Counted from the first letter of the stretch, positions 25,206 to 34,039 are shown. The stretch: DNA of 64,000 bases from JAHEEL01 sp963836085 (GCA_963836085.1 CAWIHT010000014.1:186001-250000); one strand, 5' to 3'. Made by a program: numbers and translations. The notes: generated from the letters alone by a model not told the origin.

Positions 25206-26381
25206 ATGCCCAGCCTCGCCGAACGTGTCGCCGCGCACGCCGCCACCATCGCCCCCGACGCCATCCGGATACGCCGCGACCTCCATCGCCACCCCGAGGT
25301 CTCATGGTCGGAGCGGCGCACGACCTACCGCATCGCCGAAGCGCTCTCAGAACACGGTCTCGAACCCAAGGTCCGGGACGACCTTGTCGGTCTGACGGTC
25401 GAAGTTGGCGATGGGCCGCCCGTGGTCGGGTTCCGTGCCGACATCGACGCCCTCCCCATCCACGAGAACACGGGCCTCCCCTATCGATCCCAGACCGACG
25501 GGGTGATGCACGCGTGCGGACACGATGCCCACGCCGCAATGGCCATCGGGATCGCCAGGACCCTCGCGCTCGTCGGCGACCTCCCTGGCACGGCGAGGAT
25601 CATCTTCCAACCGGCGGAAGAGGAGCTTCCGTCCGGTGCTGCCAAACTCGTTGAGGAGGGCGTCCACCGGGACCTGCAGTCGCTGATCGCCTTCCATGTC
25701 GACCCGACCATCCCCGCGGGAGTTGTCGGACTGAAGACGGGCCCGATCACCAGTGCCGCGGACAAGATCACCGTCCGACTCACCGGTCCCGGTGGCCACA
25801 CGTCACGGCCGCATCGGACCGTCGACCTGGTCCATGTCGCAGCCCGCATCGTCGTCGACCTTCCGGCAATGGTCCGGTCGGAACTCGATCCCCGACAGCA
25901 CCTCGCGATCGTGTTCGGCAAGATATCGGGTGGCGACACCGCGAACGCCATTCCCACCGAGATCGAGATCTCGGGAACGGCCCGGGTTCAGGACGGCAGT
26001 GTCTGGAACGGCCTCGCTGAGATCATCGACCGCCAGGCTGAAGCGATCGCCGCACCGTTCGGCGCCGGAGTCTACGTCGCCCATCGTCGCGGGGCACCGC
26101 CGGTCGAGAACGACATCGACGTGATCAAGACGATCGAGTCGGCCGCGGCATCCGTCCTGGGACCAGAAGGCATTCAGCCGACACCGCAGTCCATGGGTTC
26201 GGAGGATTTCTCGTGGCTCCTCGAAGAAGTTCCGGGAGCGCTCATCCGCCTCGGAGTCGGGACGAACGAGCATCCGGTTGATCTCCATTCACCAACCTTC
26301 GACATCGACGAGGCCGCGATCGAGCACGGGATCGCGGTGGGCGCCATCAGTCTTCTTCGGCTGATGGAACAACCACGCTGA
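25206..26381 (+). CDS. M20 family amidohydrolase (IAA-amino acid hydrolase type)
   Basis: Cytoplasmic metal-dependent amidohydrolase of the M20D group, which hydrolyses N-acyl or other amide-linked amino acids. 391 residues. Metal ligands are visible in 'MHACGHDAHAAM', 'QPAEEELPSGA', 'AFHVDPTI' and the late 'GSEDFSWLL'; the dimerisation lid starts near 'GPGGHTSRPH'. TAGAAT at 25193-25198 ends 8 bases before the ATG: leaderless. Its last 35 bases overlap the convergent tyrA. Confidence 0.92.
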   Translation: MPSLAERVAAHAATIAPDAIRIRRDLHRHPEVSWSERRTTYRIAEALSEHGLEPKVRDDLVGLTVEVGDGPPVVGFRADIDALPIHENTGLPYRSQTDGVMHACGHDAHAAMAIGIARTLALVGDLPGTARIIFQPAEEELPSGAAKLVEEGVHRDLQSLIAFHVDPTIPAGVVGLKTGPITSAADKITVRLTGPGGHTSRPHRTVDLVHVAARIVVDLPAMVRSELDPRQHLAIVFGKISGGDTANAIPTEIEISGTARVQDGSVWNGLAEIIDRQAEAIAAPFGAGVYVAHRRGAPPVENDIDVIKTIESAAASVLGPEGIQPTPQSMGSEDFSWLLEEVPGALIRLGVGTNEHPVDLHSPTFDIDEAAIEHGIAVGAISLLRLMEQPR

Positions 26382-27369
26382 AGCCCTCGGCTTCGAGTGA
26401 GCCCCGCAGGGCCGCTTCGTGGCCCGCGCGCACCGACAGGGTCAGGATTCCGCCTCCGCCGTAGGGGGCATGGCGCAGTTGGAGATCTCGGAGGTCGACG
26501 CCGCTGTCCGCGAGCGCACGGCCGACGGCCGCCATTTCTCCCGGGCGGTCCTCAAGGGTCACACGGACCGCGCCGAGGCCGTGTCCCAGGGCGGCACGCA
26601 GGTGCCGGGCATCGGCGAGGGTCTCGGCCAATTGCTCTTCTGATTCCAGCACCGTTGCGAGACGTGCGCGGAGCCACTCGATGGCATCGGCAACTTCGTG
26701 TCGATTGGCCGCGAGGATGTCGAGCCACACATCGGGATCCGAGGACGCAACGCGTGTGAGATCCCGGAAGCTGCCGGCTGCAAGATCCATCGCTTGGGGA
26801 ACCTGGTTGGCTCCCTCGAGCAGTGTGGCCGCGAGAATCTGCGGAACATGGCTGATGCGAGCAACGGCGGCATCGTGTTCGTCAGCTGCCATCCGCACGG
26901 GCCGGGCCCCGAGATCCGTGACCATCCGCTCGACGAACCGGACATCTGCTTCGTCCGCGCCGTTCGGAACGATGACCCATGTTGCGCCCCGGAACAGCGC
27001 GGCCCGAGCCGCATCCGGTCCCGTGACTTCACGGCCGGCCATTGGGTGGGTTCCGACGAAGCGGGGAGTCCGGGAGGCGGCAACGATCGGTCCCTTGACG
27101 GAAGCCACGTCGATCACCAGGGCCTCGGTCTCCAACCCGGCCACAGCGGCGAGGACCGATGACGGCGGAGAGGCGAGGACCAGCAGGTCCTCGGGTCCGA
27201 GAGCTGCGGCCTCGATGCTCTCGACCGGATCGACGGCACCGACGTTCGCGGCACCGGCGAGGGCCTCGGGGTTCGCGTCCCACCCGAGGGTCTCCCACCC
27301 CAGGCCGCGAAGCCCCAAGGCGATCGACGTTCCGATGAGGCCCGTACCTGAGATGAGCGCCCGGGCCAT
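26347..27369 (-). CDS. tyrA: Prephenate dehydrogenase with ACT domain
   Basis: Tyrosine branch: oxidative decarboxylation of prephenate to 4-hydroxyphenylpyruvate. 340 residues: Rossmann domain with 'GTGLIGTSIALGLRG', catalytic region 'THPMAGREVTGPDAA' and 'ISHVPQILAATL', then a C-terminal ACT domain ('VRVTLEDRPGEMAAVGRAL') that probably senses tyrosine. ATG at 27369 lies 4 bases after the aroF stop, so aroF-tyrA is an operon. The frame extends upstream inside aroF without similarity. Confidence 0.93.
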   Translation of the reverse strand: MARALISGTGLIGTSIALGLRGLGWETLGWDANPEALAGAANVGAVDPVESIEAAALGPEDLLVLASPPSSVLAAVAGLETEALVIDVASVKGPIVAASRTPRFVGTHPMAGREVTGPDAARAALFRGATWVIVPNGADEADVRFVERMVTDLGARPVRMAADEHDAAVARISHVPQILAATLLEGANQVPQAMDLAAGSFRDLTRVASSDPDVWLDILAANRHEVADAIEWLRARLATVLESEEQLAETLADARHLRAALGHGLGAVRVTLEDRPGEMAAVGRALADSGVDLRDLQLRHAPYGGGGILTLSVRAGHEAALRGSLEAEGFSVVVPSAEED

Positions 27370-27373
27370 AGAA

Positions 27374-28405
27374 CTAGACCTCGACGTGCATGGCGGCAGC
27401 GAGCGCCCTGACCTCGTCCATGAGTCTGGCGAATTCGCCAGGGAGAATGGCTTGCGGCCCGTCGACCTGCGCCGTCTCCGGCGAGGGGTGAACGTCAACC
27501 ATGAACCCGTCGGCGCCCGCAGCAACGGCAACGCGGGTCAGCGGTGCCACCAGTTCGCGCCTGCCGCCGGAGTGTGAGGGGTCGACGATGATCGGTAGAT
27601 GAGACAATCCCTTGACGACCGGAACCGCCGCGATATCCAGCGTATTGCGCGTCGCTGTCTCGAACGTTCGGATACCTCGCTCGCAGAGGACCACGTTGTG
27701 GTTGCCCTCTTTGTAGATGTACTCGGCGGCGTTCAGCCACTCCTCGATCGTCGCGGTGAAGCCCCGCTTCAGCATTACCGGCTTGGGCTGGCGCCCCAGT
27801 TCGGAGAGCAGCGAGAAGTTGGCCATGTTGCGAGTTCCGACGCGGATCAGGTCCGCATAGGACGAGACCAGGTCCACGTCGCGCGGGTCGAGTACCTCGA
27901 CAACGAACGGCATACCGAACTCCTCACGAGCTTCGGCAAGCAGCACCAAGCCGGCCTCCCCAAGGCCCTGGAATGCGTACGGTGACGTTCTCGGCTTGAA
28001 GGCATCCCCGCGCAGGATGGTCGCGCCGGCCTTCTGCACGGCCTCCGCAGACGCAAACAACTGATCCCTGTCCTCGACGGCGCAGGGTCCGGCGATCGGG
28101 GCGAAATGCCCGCCGCCGATCTTGGCTGGACCCACATCGACGATTGAGTCCTCCGCCTGGAAGTCGCGACTGACGAATTTGAAGGGCTTCAAGACGGGGA
28201 CGGCTCGCTCGACGCCGGAGAATGCCTCCCACGGCAGTTGCTGGACCCGAGTACGATCTCCGACGATCCCGATGACCGTGCGTCGACTGCCCTCGGAGAC
28301 ATGGGCCTCGGCCTCGACCTCCGCGAGCCTCGCCAGGACGTTGTCGACGTCCTCACGAGTCGCGTCCGAACGCATCACGATTATCAAGCTTCCGTCTCCC
28401 GACAT
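27374..28405 (-). CDS. aroF: 3-deoxy-7-phosphoheptulonate synthase, class I-beta
   Basis: First step of the shikimate pathway. 343 residues: an N-terminal ferredoxin-like (ACT-like) regulatory domain ('LIIVMRSDATREDVDNVLA') and the barrel. The metal site is intact: Cys in 'AGPCAVED', His in 'DPSHSGGRR', acidic residue in 'VDVHPSPE', Asp in 'QVDGPQ'. The PEP-binding 'KPRTSPY' and 'KRGFTATIEEW' are kept. The ATG at 28405 is one choice; a TTG before 'IIVM' is another. TACCCT at 28435-28430 (minus strand) could be the -10 box. It heads the aroF-tyrA operon. Confidence 0.93.
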   Translation of the reverse strand: MSGDGSLIIVMRSDATREDVDNVLARLAEVEAEAHVSEGSRRTVIGIVGDRTRVQQLPWEAFSGVERAVPVLKPFKFVSRDFQAEDSIVDVGPAKIGGGHFAPIAGPCAVEDRDQLFASAEAVQKAGATILRGDAFKPRTSPYAFQGLGEAGLVLLAEAREEFGMPFVVEVLDPRDVDLVSSYADLIRVGTRNMANFSLLSELGRQPKPVMLKRGFTATIEEWLNAAEYIYKEGNHNVVLCERGIRTFETATRNTLDIAAVPVVKGLSHLPIIVDPSHSGGRRELVAPLTRVAVAAGADGFMVDVHPSPETAQVDGPQAILPGEFARLMDEVRALAAAMHVEV

Positions 28406-28473
28406 AGTTCCGTTTCGTGCAGAGCGCACAGGGTAGGAGCGAACCAGGCGCCACCGGCCGCGATCCTCCCCTT

Positions 28474-28508
28474 CGACTGGCGACCGGCGCCCGGCGACTG
28501 GTGACTCC
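28474..28508. repeat. Heptanucleotide tandem repeat (CGACTGG-like, 5 units)
   Basis: CGACTGG, CGACCGG, CGCCCGG, CGACTGG, TGACTCC in perfect register between divergent aroF and the epimerase gene. The same CGACTGG unit occurs twice at 55029-55042 and, reversed, as CGCCAAT-CGCCAGT at 57528-57541. Confidence 0.85.
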
Positions 28509-28554
28509 TCACCCGGCTCGCCGGAGCCGGTCGGCCTTCTCTACTCTCTACGGG

Positions 28555-29499
28555 ATGCGACGCATCCTTGTCACGGGTGCGGCCACCCGCACCGGTGGCC
28601 GGATCATTCAGCATCTCGAGCGGATTCCCGGCACCGAGGTGTTCGCCGTCGACGACCTGGACCCGGTCGAGCGGTTCACGTCCCATTTCGAGCGGCTGGA
28701 CATCGATCACCTGTCATTTGCCCGCTACCTCCTTGACCTGGAGCCGCAAACGGTGGTCCATCTCCAGACGGTTGATCGTTCGGCTCTCCACGGGTCGACG
28801 CGGGCCCACGAAGAATCTACCGTCGGCGCTCAAGCCCTCTTCGGCGCGATCGGACGCTGCGAGTCGGTGCGTCACGTGATTGTCAAGTCGGATGGTGCGG
28901 TATACGGTGCTGGACCCCGCTCGCCGTCCGTAGTGAAGGTCGACTCGAAACTGGAACGGTCCGGCGGCCGATATCAGCGCGACCTCGAACAGATGGAACT
29001 GTTCGTCCGCGAGACAGCCGAGCGCCACGACCACGTCGACTACACCATCCTGCGCCTCGCCCCGATCTTCGGTCCGACGATCAACAACCCCATCAGCGCC
29101 TACCTCACACTCCCCGGCGTGCCGACGCTGCTTGGCTTCGACCCACGCCTCCAACTCATCTCCGAGCGGGACGCACGCGACGCGTTCCTCCACGCGATCG
29201 AGCGTCCAACACCGGGAACCTTCAACGTCGCAGGACGTGGCCAGCTCTACCTCTCTCGTATTTTGCGTCTTGGCAGACGCGTACCGCAGCCGCTCCCGAA
29301 GAGGGCATTCCACGCGGCCCTTCGGGGCCTTGCCGGCACCGGGATCCCCCTCCCGAAGCACACGATCGCTCTCCTCAAGCATGGGCGTGTGATGGACACG
29401 TCGGAATTGGAGAGCGTCCTCGGATTCCATCCCGAACTCACCTGTCGCCAGACCACGATGGTGGCCTACGGCCGGGTTCCGCAGGAGGCCGGAGGGTGA
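28555..29499 (+). CDS. NAD-dependent epimerase/dehydratase (GalE2-like)
   Basis: 314 residues, extended short-chain dehydrogenase fold. The nucleotide motif is 'VTGAATRTGGRIIQHL' (TGAxxxxGG). The usual catalytic YxxxK is not obvious: 'GRYQRDLEQME' has Tyr and no Lys four residues on, as in atypical members. In mycobacteria a similar epimerase sits directly before an acyltransferase (Rv0501-Rv0502), as here. TACTCT at 28542-28547 ends 8 bases before the ATG. The stop overlaps the next gene's GTG. Confidence 0.82.
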   Translation: MRRILVTGAATRTGGRIIQHLERIPGTEVFAVDDLDPVERFTSHFERLDIDHLSFARYLLDLEPQTVVHLQTVDRSALHGSTRAHEESTVGAQALFGAIGRCESVRHVIVKSDGAVYGAGPRSPSVVKVDSKLERSGGRYQRDLEQMELFVRETAERHDHVDYTILRLAPIFGPTINNPISAYLTLPGVPTLLGFDPRLQLISERDARDAFLHAIERPTPGTFNVAGRGQLYLSRILRLGRRVPQPLPKRAFHAALRGLAGTGIPLPKHTIALLKHGRVMDTSELESVLGFHPELTCRQTTMVAYGRVPQEAGG

Positions 29500-30704
29500 A
29501 CCGGAACACGCTTGCAGCGATGACAAAGGCCGACCTCCTCGCCCGTGCGCGAGCGGCGAACGTGTCAGGCCGCTCGAAGATGAACAAGGCTCAACTTGTC
29601 GAAGCGCTCGCAGTTCAGGTGCCGGACGGCGATGCGGCTCCGATCGAGGATGCCGCCCCGCTCTTCCCGATTCCCGGAGTCAGCGAAGAGGACCGGGCCG
29701 AGGCCCGCGTCCGGCGCTCCGGTCTGTACGCCCGGCTGGCGGGTCTCGTTAACCAGGATCAGCGCTGCCAATGGCGCAGCATCGAGGGACACGGCTGCGG
29801 TCTCCCCGTCGTCCGCGGCACCGATGCGTGCACGCTGCATGGTGGGCCAGACCGGTACGACGTCGCCGTTCCGGCCACCGGTCGGCTCGGCTTCGACGCG
29901 TGGCCAACCCTGTTCCGACACCTTCATCTGGCCACCTACGACATCGACCCCATCGGACTCGATCCGGTGATCCACGAGATGGCCTGGCACGTGATGAACG
30001 GCCTCTACTACGACTACTTCCGCGTCGATGTGGAGGGGATCGAGAACGTGCCCATGGAAGGCCCGGCGATGCTGGTCGCCAACCACGGTGGTGCGGCGCT
30101 CCCCTACGACGCGGCGATGCTGGCTCTGGCGGTCTTGAACTCCGCGCCGCGCCCCCGGCGGGTTCGGGTGAGCGCAACCGAGATCTTCAACATGCTCCCG
30201 TGGGTATCGCACATGTATCGCAAGGTCGGAGCCGCATACGCCAGCCGCGACGACGCCCGGTACCTCCTCGAGCATGCTGGCCTCCTGGGCGTCTTCCCAG
30301 AAGGATCGTCGGGTTTCATGAAGCCGGTGTGGGATGCATATCACGTGCAGCGGTTCGGTCGGGGCGGGTTCGTCCACCTCGCCGAGACGACGGGCGTTCC
30401 GATCGTCCCGGTCGCGATCCTCGGTGCCGAAGAGGTGCATCCGGCGGTTGCCGTCTCCAAACGCCTCGCGCAGTTGGTACGGATGGTGTTCCCGCAGCAG
30501 CGTGTCGAGGAGATCGCCATCTTCCTGAACCCCATCCCACTCCCCGTTCGCTGGCACATCCGATTCCTCCCGCCGGTGCTGCCCGAGAACCCCGGCTCCG
30601 AGCCAGACCCGTTGCGGATGCTCGAACGGTCCGAGGACATTCGACGATCGGTCCAGACGGCGCTCGACACTCAACTCGCTGCCCGCGGCACCGCTTTCTC
30701 CTAG
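29496..30704 (+). CDS. Lysophospholipid acyltransferase-like protein with N-terminal Rho-N/zinc-like module
   Basis: 402 residues. The C-terminal PlsC-like acyltransferase (about 165-385) shows 'ANHGGAALPYD' (His...Asp spaced seven rather than four) and 'GVFPEGSSGFMKPV'. In front lie a Rho-N/SAP-like helix pair ('MTKADLLARARAANVSG', about 9-40) and a Cys/His module ('RCQWRSIEGHGCG' ... 'DACTLHGGPDRY', about 90-122), which is unusual on an acyltransferase. GTG start overlaps the epimerase stop. It is probably involved in envelope lipid or glycolipid assembly; the acceptor is unknown. Confidence 0.82.
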   Translation: MNRNTLAAMTKADLLARARAANVSGRSKMNKAQLVEALAVQVPDGDAAPIEDAAPLFPIPGVSEEDRAEARVRRSGLYARLAGLVNQDQRCQWRSIEGHGCGLPVVRGTDACTLHGGPDRYDVAVPATGRLGFDAWPTLFRHLHLATYDIDPIGLDPVIHEMAWHVMNGLYYDYFRVDVEGIENVPMEGPAMLVANHGGAALPYDAAMLALAVLNSAPRPRRVRVSATEIFNMLPWVSHMYRKVGAAYASRDDARYLLEHAGLLGVFPEGSSGFMKPVWDAYHVQRFGRGGFVHLAETTGVPIVPVAILGAEEVHPAVAVSKRLAQLVRMVFPQQRVEEIAIFLNPIPLPVRWHIRFLPPVLPENPGSEPDPLRMLERSEDIRRSVQTALDTQLAARGTAFS

Positions 30705-30727
30705 CCGGAAGCCAAACGCGTCGGCAT

Positions 30728-30747
30728 GTGCTAGCAATAGTTAGCAC
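30728..30747. promoter_or_regulatory. Inverted repeat upstream of XRE regulator
   Basis: GTGCTA (30728-30733) and TAGCAC (30742-30747) are inverted repeats with an 8-base spacer, just upstream of TATGCT (30755-30760), the likely -10 box of the XRE gene. An autoregulatory operator is plausible. Confidence 0.4.
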
Positions 30748-30769
30748 TCTGCGATATGCTGCAATCATT

Positions 30770-31120
30770 GTGAAGAGTCCGACAGTCCCCGATGTAGGGG
30801 CATTCATCAAAGAGCAGCGGACGCGATCCGCGATGTCTGTCCGCAAGCTCGCCGATCAGGCAGGGATCTCAAACCCCTACCTCTCACAGATCGAGCGGGG
30901 CCTGCGCAAGCCGTCGGCCGAGATCCTCATGTCGATCGCCAGGGCCCTCGACATCCGGACCGAATCGCTCTACGAGCGCGCGGGCTTGCTCGACGACGTC
31001 GAACACTCCGGCGTCGAAGAAGCAATCGCAGCAGACCCGGCCTTGACCAAGACCCAGAAACAAGCGCTGGTGGAGATCTATCGAAGCTTCGCCCGCGACG
31101 AACAGGAGGAGGCGACATGA
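30770..31120 (+). CDS. XRE-family transcriptional regulator
   Basis: 116 residues from GTG at 30770. The helix-turn-helix is 'MSVRKLADQAGISNPYLSQI' followed by 'RGLRKPSAEILMSIARALDI'; the C terminus ('PALTKTQKQALVEIYRSFA') is a short helical segment. In Mycobacterium the regulator Rv0474 precedes the heparin-binding haemagglutinin gene (Rv0475); the same pairing is seen here. Probably nearly leaderless: the -10 box ends 10 bases before the start. Its stop overlaps the ATG of the next gene. Confidence 0.88.
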   Translation: MKSPTVPDVGAFIKEQRTRSAMSVRKLADQAGISNPYLSQIERGLRKPSAEILMSIARALDIRTESLYERAGLLDDVEHSGVEEAIAADPALTKTQKQALVEIYRSFARDEQEEAT

Positions 31121-31638
31121 CCTCAGTCATGGACACCCAGAAGGAGAACGTCACGAAGGCGTTCTACGCAGCCGTCGGAGCACCGATGGTGACCGGCCGC
31201 AAGTTCGTGGAATTCGGAACGAGTCTGTTCACGGAGACCTCGCTCGACGATCTCGAGACCGCCGGCCGCGAGGTGACCGGTGCAATCCGCGACTCACGCG
31301 TCGCCGAGCAGATCCAGGAGAGCGTCGATCTCCTCCAGGAGGCGAAGGTCGTCGAGCAGATCCAGGTCAGGGTCGACGTCGATCAGTTTCAGGAGCGCGT
31401 CGAGGTGCTCCGCGAGCAACTCGAGACGGCACTCCACAACTGGCGCGAGCAGTTCACGCCGGGCGTGGCAGGCCCGAAGCCGGTGAAGGTCGAGGTCGAG
31501 GCAGAAGAGAAGCCGGCGGCCAAGAAGACCACAGCCAAGAAGACCACAGCCAAGAAGAAGACGGCTCCCAAGAAGACCACGGCCAAGAAGACCACGGCCA
31601 AGAAGACGGCTCCCAAGAAGACCACGGACGACAAGTAG
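31117..31638 (+). CDS. HBHA-like coiled-coil protein with Lys/Ala/Thr tail
   Basis: 173 residues. The first 125 are helical and coiled-coil ('EQIQESVDLLQEAKVVEQIQ'), and the tail consists of KKTTA and KKTAP repeats, as in mycobacterial heparin-binding haemagglutinin and other histone-like tailed proteins. Known HBHA binds glycosaminoglycans and lipid inclusions; DNA binding by the tail is also possible. It is coupled to the XRE gene by an ATGA overlap and followed by a strong palindromic terminator. The tail is encoded by a near-perfect aagaccac-type DNA repeat. Confidence 0.8.
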   Translation: MTSVMDTQKENVTKAFYAAVGAPMVTGRKFVEFGTSLFTETSLDDLETAGREVTGAIRDSRVAEQIQESVDLLQEAKVVEQIQVRVDVDQFQERVEVLREQLETALHNWREQFTPGVAGPKPVKVEVEAEEKPAAKKTTAKKTTAKKKTAPKKTTAKKTTAKKTAPKKTTDDK

Positions 31639-31656
31639 CACTCCCCGTCTCAGATC

Positions 31657-31684
31657 GAAGCCCCGGCCGATCGGTCGGGGCTTC
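31657..31684. terminator. Bidirectional terminator
   Basis: GAAGCCCCGGCCGA/TCGGTCGGGGCTTC is a nearly perfect 28-base palindrome (one G-T pair) between the HBHA-like gene and the convergent DUF4332 gene. Confidence 0.75.
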
Positions 31685-31704
31685 GTCGCGTACGGTCTAC
31701 GTCG

Positions 31705-32109
31705 TTAGTGGGTGACGAGCGGTTCGAGAGTCTTCGCCTCGTCGACCCACCCGGCCACCATGCTCTCAGTGGGTAGGCGACGAACCAGCCGTTTCCTGAG
31801 ATTCAGTTCGGTCACTACCTCGAGCAGGCGTTCAGAGTTTCTTCGACGGAGTTCGCGGATGGTATCGACGCCCGCGACCTCGAGAAGGTCGGCATACTCG
31901 GAACCGACGCCGGTGATCCTCAACAGATCCGCCCGGTTCACCCAGGAGAGGATGTCGCTTTCTGGCAAGCCCGTCTGCTTGGCCAGCCGCCGCCGCCCGG
32001 TACGCGTGGCGGCAACCTTGAGCAGCGAGTCTGTAGTGCGCACACCTGATTTGCGCAGCTTGGTCTCATTGCGGTGGCCCATGGACTGAATTGCCGAAAT
32101 CGATGCCAT
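31705..32109 (-). CDS. DUF4332 helix-hairpin-helix protein
   Basis: 134 residues from ATG at 32109, preceded by GGGGAGCGGG. The sequence is built of helix-hairpin-helix units ('NRADLLRITGVGSEYADLLEVA', shortened here to its core 'LLRITGVGSEYADLL'), the pattern of DUF4332, related to DNA-binding HhH domains. A longer start, ATG at 32193, would overlap the stop of the MocA-like gene (ATGA) and cannot be excluded. Function unknown. Confidence 0.8.
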   Translation of the reverse strand: MASISAIQSMGHRNETKLRKSGVRTTDSLLKVAATRTGRRRLAKQTGLPESDILSWVNRADLLRITGVGSEYADLLEVAGVDTIRELRRRNSERLLEVVTELNLRKRLVRRLPTESMVAGWVDEAKTLEPLVTH

Positions 32110-32189
32110 CCCGCTCCCCTGTCCAGAACTCTTGAGCGATGCGGCCGCAATCCTAACGGATGCATCTGCCGTCGGGCCAGCCAGCGCGT

Positions 32190-32765
32190 TCACCGCGCCG
32201 GCAGGTCACCCGGTTCCAAGATTCTCGAAGCGGCGAGGTGCTCGAACCAAGTTTCCTCGACACGCTCGGGATGCGTCTCGAGCAGATCGAGGATGTCGAG
32301 GTCACCTTCGGACCCCAACAGACGCTCCCAGATCCCTCTCCCGAGGACGACGGGGAAGTCCCGCCGGTATCGGTACTTTGGGACCGATGCGGCTGCTTCC
32401 TCTGCCGCCTCGATCAACTGGGCGACATCCTCTGCCGCGACTCCCGGTTGGTCGGCACGAGCGATCAGAACGAGATCGGTAGCCGCACCCCGCATGACCA
32501 CATCGAGGCCGACACGGAGCGAAGCTGCGGAGCCTTCCCGCCACTCCAGATCGATCACCACAGTCGCGTCGGTCGGCGCCATCCCGGCGAGAATGTCCTC
32601 AGCGTCTGGGCCGAGAACGACGACAGCCTCATCGACCGGCCACGTCGCGACGTCGGCAAGCACCCGGTTGATCAGAGGGACTCCGCCGATGTCACTCAGG
32701 TACTTCGAGCCGGTGAAGCCGGTTCCGGGTTCGTTCGCAAGCACCACAGCAACGGTTCGCGGCAC
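32190..32765 (-). CDS. MobA/MocA-like nucleotidyltransferase, atypical P-site
   Basis: 191 residues resembling the NTP-transferase fold of MocA/MobA: 'LINRVLADVATWPVDEAVVV', 'WREGSAASLRVGLD' and 'LVLIARADQPGVAAEDV'. The usual first loop 'LAAGxGxRMGxxK' reads 'LANEPGTGFTGSKYL', so the nucleotide loop is altered although G and K remain. Molybdenum-cofactor transfer is possible given the AOR and MoeA genes elsewhere in the window, but a sugar or other NTP transferase is as likely. GTG start with GAAGGAG before it. Confidence 0.7.
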   Translation of the reverse strand: MPRTVAVVLANEPGTGFTGSKYLSDIGGVPLINRVLADVATWPVDEAVVVLGPDAEDILAGMAPTDATVVIDLEWREGSAASLRVGLDVVMRGAATDLVLIARADQPGVAAEDVAQLIEAAEEAAASVPKYRYRRDFPVVLGRGIWERLLGSEGDLDILDLLETHPERVEETWFEHLAASRILEPGDLPAR

Positions 32766-32843
32766 AGTCTCTCCTTCAAGGGGCAGGTAACGCTACCGCA
32801 GTAGCCGTTCCGTCGATTCGACGCGAGGCGCCGAGCGGTTCAC

Positions 32844-32871
32844 GAACGATCGAGTCTGTGCTCGATCGTTC
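32844..32871. terminator. Perfect inverted repeat downstream of BldC-like gene
   Basis: GAACGATCGAG (32844-32854), loop TCTGTG, CTCGATCGTTC (32861-32871): 11-bp perfect stem. No U run follows on the minus strand, so it may be a terminator or an operator for the MocA-like gene. Confidence 0.5.
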
Positions 32872-32880
32872 ACCGTCAGG

Positions 32881-33096
32881 CTACGTCTCGACCGTCGCTT
32901 CGGTCTGCTCGCGTTGTGCATTGATCCAGTCCTCGAAGTCCTGACGCGACACGCGCCACTCCCTACCGAATTTCACCGCTGGGAGTCCTCCCGAGCGCAA
33001 CTGACTCGTCACAACGAACGGAGAGACATCCATGTATTCGCATATATCTGCGACGGAGAGCCATTCCTTGTTGATGTCGACGGTGATGCGGTTCAT
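32881..33096 (-). CDS. Excisionase/BldC-like DNA-binding protein
   Basis: 71 residues, a MerR-like winged helix: 'WLSVADICEYMDVSPFVVTS' and 'GGLPAVKFGREWRVSRQDFE'. Such stand-alone mini-regulators (BldC, mycobacterial Rv0500A) control development or cell-envelope genes in actinobacteria. No integrase is nearby, so it is not part of a mobile element. It is divergent from the DivIVA-like gene. Confidence 0.88.
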   Translation of the reverse strand: MNRITVDINKEWLSVADICEYMDVSPFVVTSQLRSGGLPAVKFGREWRVSRQDFEDWINAQREQTEATVET

Positions 33097-33298
33097 TCCC
33101 CTGTTCTACCCCACTCGGCGCCGGCCGTCCAGGTGTGTCTGTGGAGACGGGGGTACCGACGACGCACGGAACCTGTGGATAACCCCTTGCGAGCCGCTGA
33201 TTTCCACCGTAAGGTTCCGCCTTGACTGCGGCCAACCCGGTCGCTCTGCATGGTTTGCAGGGGCAGCAACGGACGGAGCATTCCGGGGAGAATGACGC

Positions 33299-34036
33299 AT
33301 GAAGATCGAGGCCACAACCGTTGAAGCGCACCGATTCGGGACCGTACGCCGAAAAGGCTACGACCCCGTTGAGGTTGATCGCGTCATGGATCGCCTGGTT
33401 GCCACACTCCGGTCGTACGAACGCGACACCGAGCTCCTCGAGGCCAGAGTTCAGGAAGCCGACGAGTCGATCGATGCCATTCGACGCACGTTCGTCGCCG
33501 CACAGCACACCAAGCAGGAGATGATCAGCGAGGGTGCCGCGCGGGCCGATCAGATCGTGGCCAACGCACAACGCGACGCGGCCCAGCGGCTCGAGAGCGC
33601 TCGCGTCAAGATCGACCAGATGCACTTCGAACGAGACCAAGTGATCATCGAAGCGCATGGCCGGTGGGAGAGACTGGTCACCGAGGCCGACGAGGCGTCG
33701 TTCGAGATGATGCTCGAGGCCGAGACCGCACGTGCCTCCGCCATCGGCGACCGCCAGCACGTCATCGAACTCAGCGAACGCGCCGCGGAGGCGAAGCTGG
33801 CGACGGCCACGGAAGAGGCGGACCGTATCGCAAACGAAATCGTCGGCGAGGCGAGTCGCGAGGAACTTCGCATCTCTGCTCGCCTCGATCATCTGCGCGC
33901 AGCGATCACCGAGGTCGAAACAAAGATTCATGATCTCGCTGCCGTCGCCACGCCGTATACCGAGCAGATCGCCGACATCATCGACCTCACCGAGGTCGAA
34001 GAAGACCAACCGCTGGCAGGCTCTGGGCTGAGCTAG
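33299..34036 (+). CDS. DivIVA-like coiled-coil protein
   Basis: 245 residues. The N terminus 'HRFGTVRRKGYDPVEVDRVM' matches the DivIVA membrane-binding N-domain motif; the rest is a long charged coiled coil up to about residue 220. DivIVA/Wag31 relatives mark curved membrane and recruit wall-growth machinery, but many shorter DivIVA-domain proteins have other scaffold roles. GGGGAG lies before the ATG. Followed by overlapping terminator hairpins. Confidence 0.8.
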   Translation: MKIEATTVEAHRFGTVRRKGYDPVEVDRVMDRLVATLRSYERDTELLEARVQEADESIDAIRRTFVAAQHTKQEMISEGAARADQIVANAQRDAAQRLESARVKIDQMHFERDQVIIEAHGRWERLVTEADEASFEMMLEAETARASAIGDRQHVIELSERAAEAKLATATEEADRIANEIVGEASREELRISARLDHLRAAITEVETKIHDLAAVATPYTEQIADIIDLTEVEEDQPLAGSGLS

Positions 34037-34039
34037 AGG

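Noticed and set aside
30741..30767. CIRCE (HrcA) operator
   Set aside because: The left half TTAGCACTC is exact, but nine bases on the sequence is CTGCAATCA instead of GAGTGCTAA.
32881..33096. Excisionase of an integrated element
   Set aside because: No integrase, attachment site or change in composition nearby; it fits a BldC-like chromosomal regulator.
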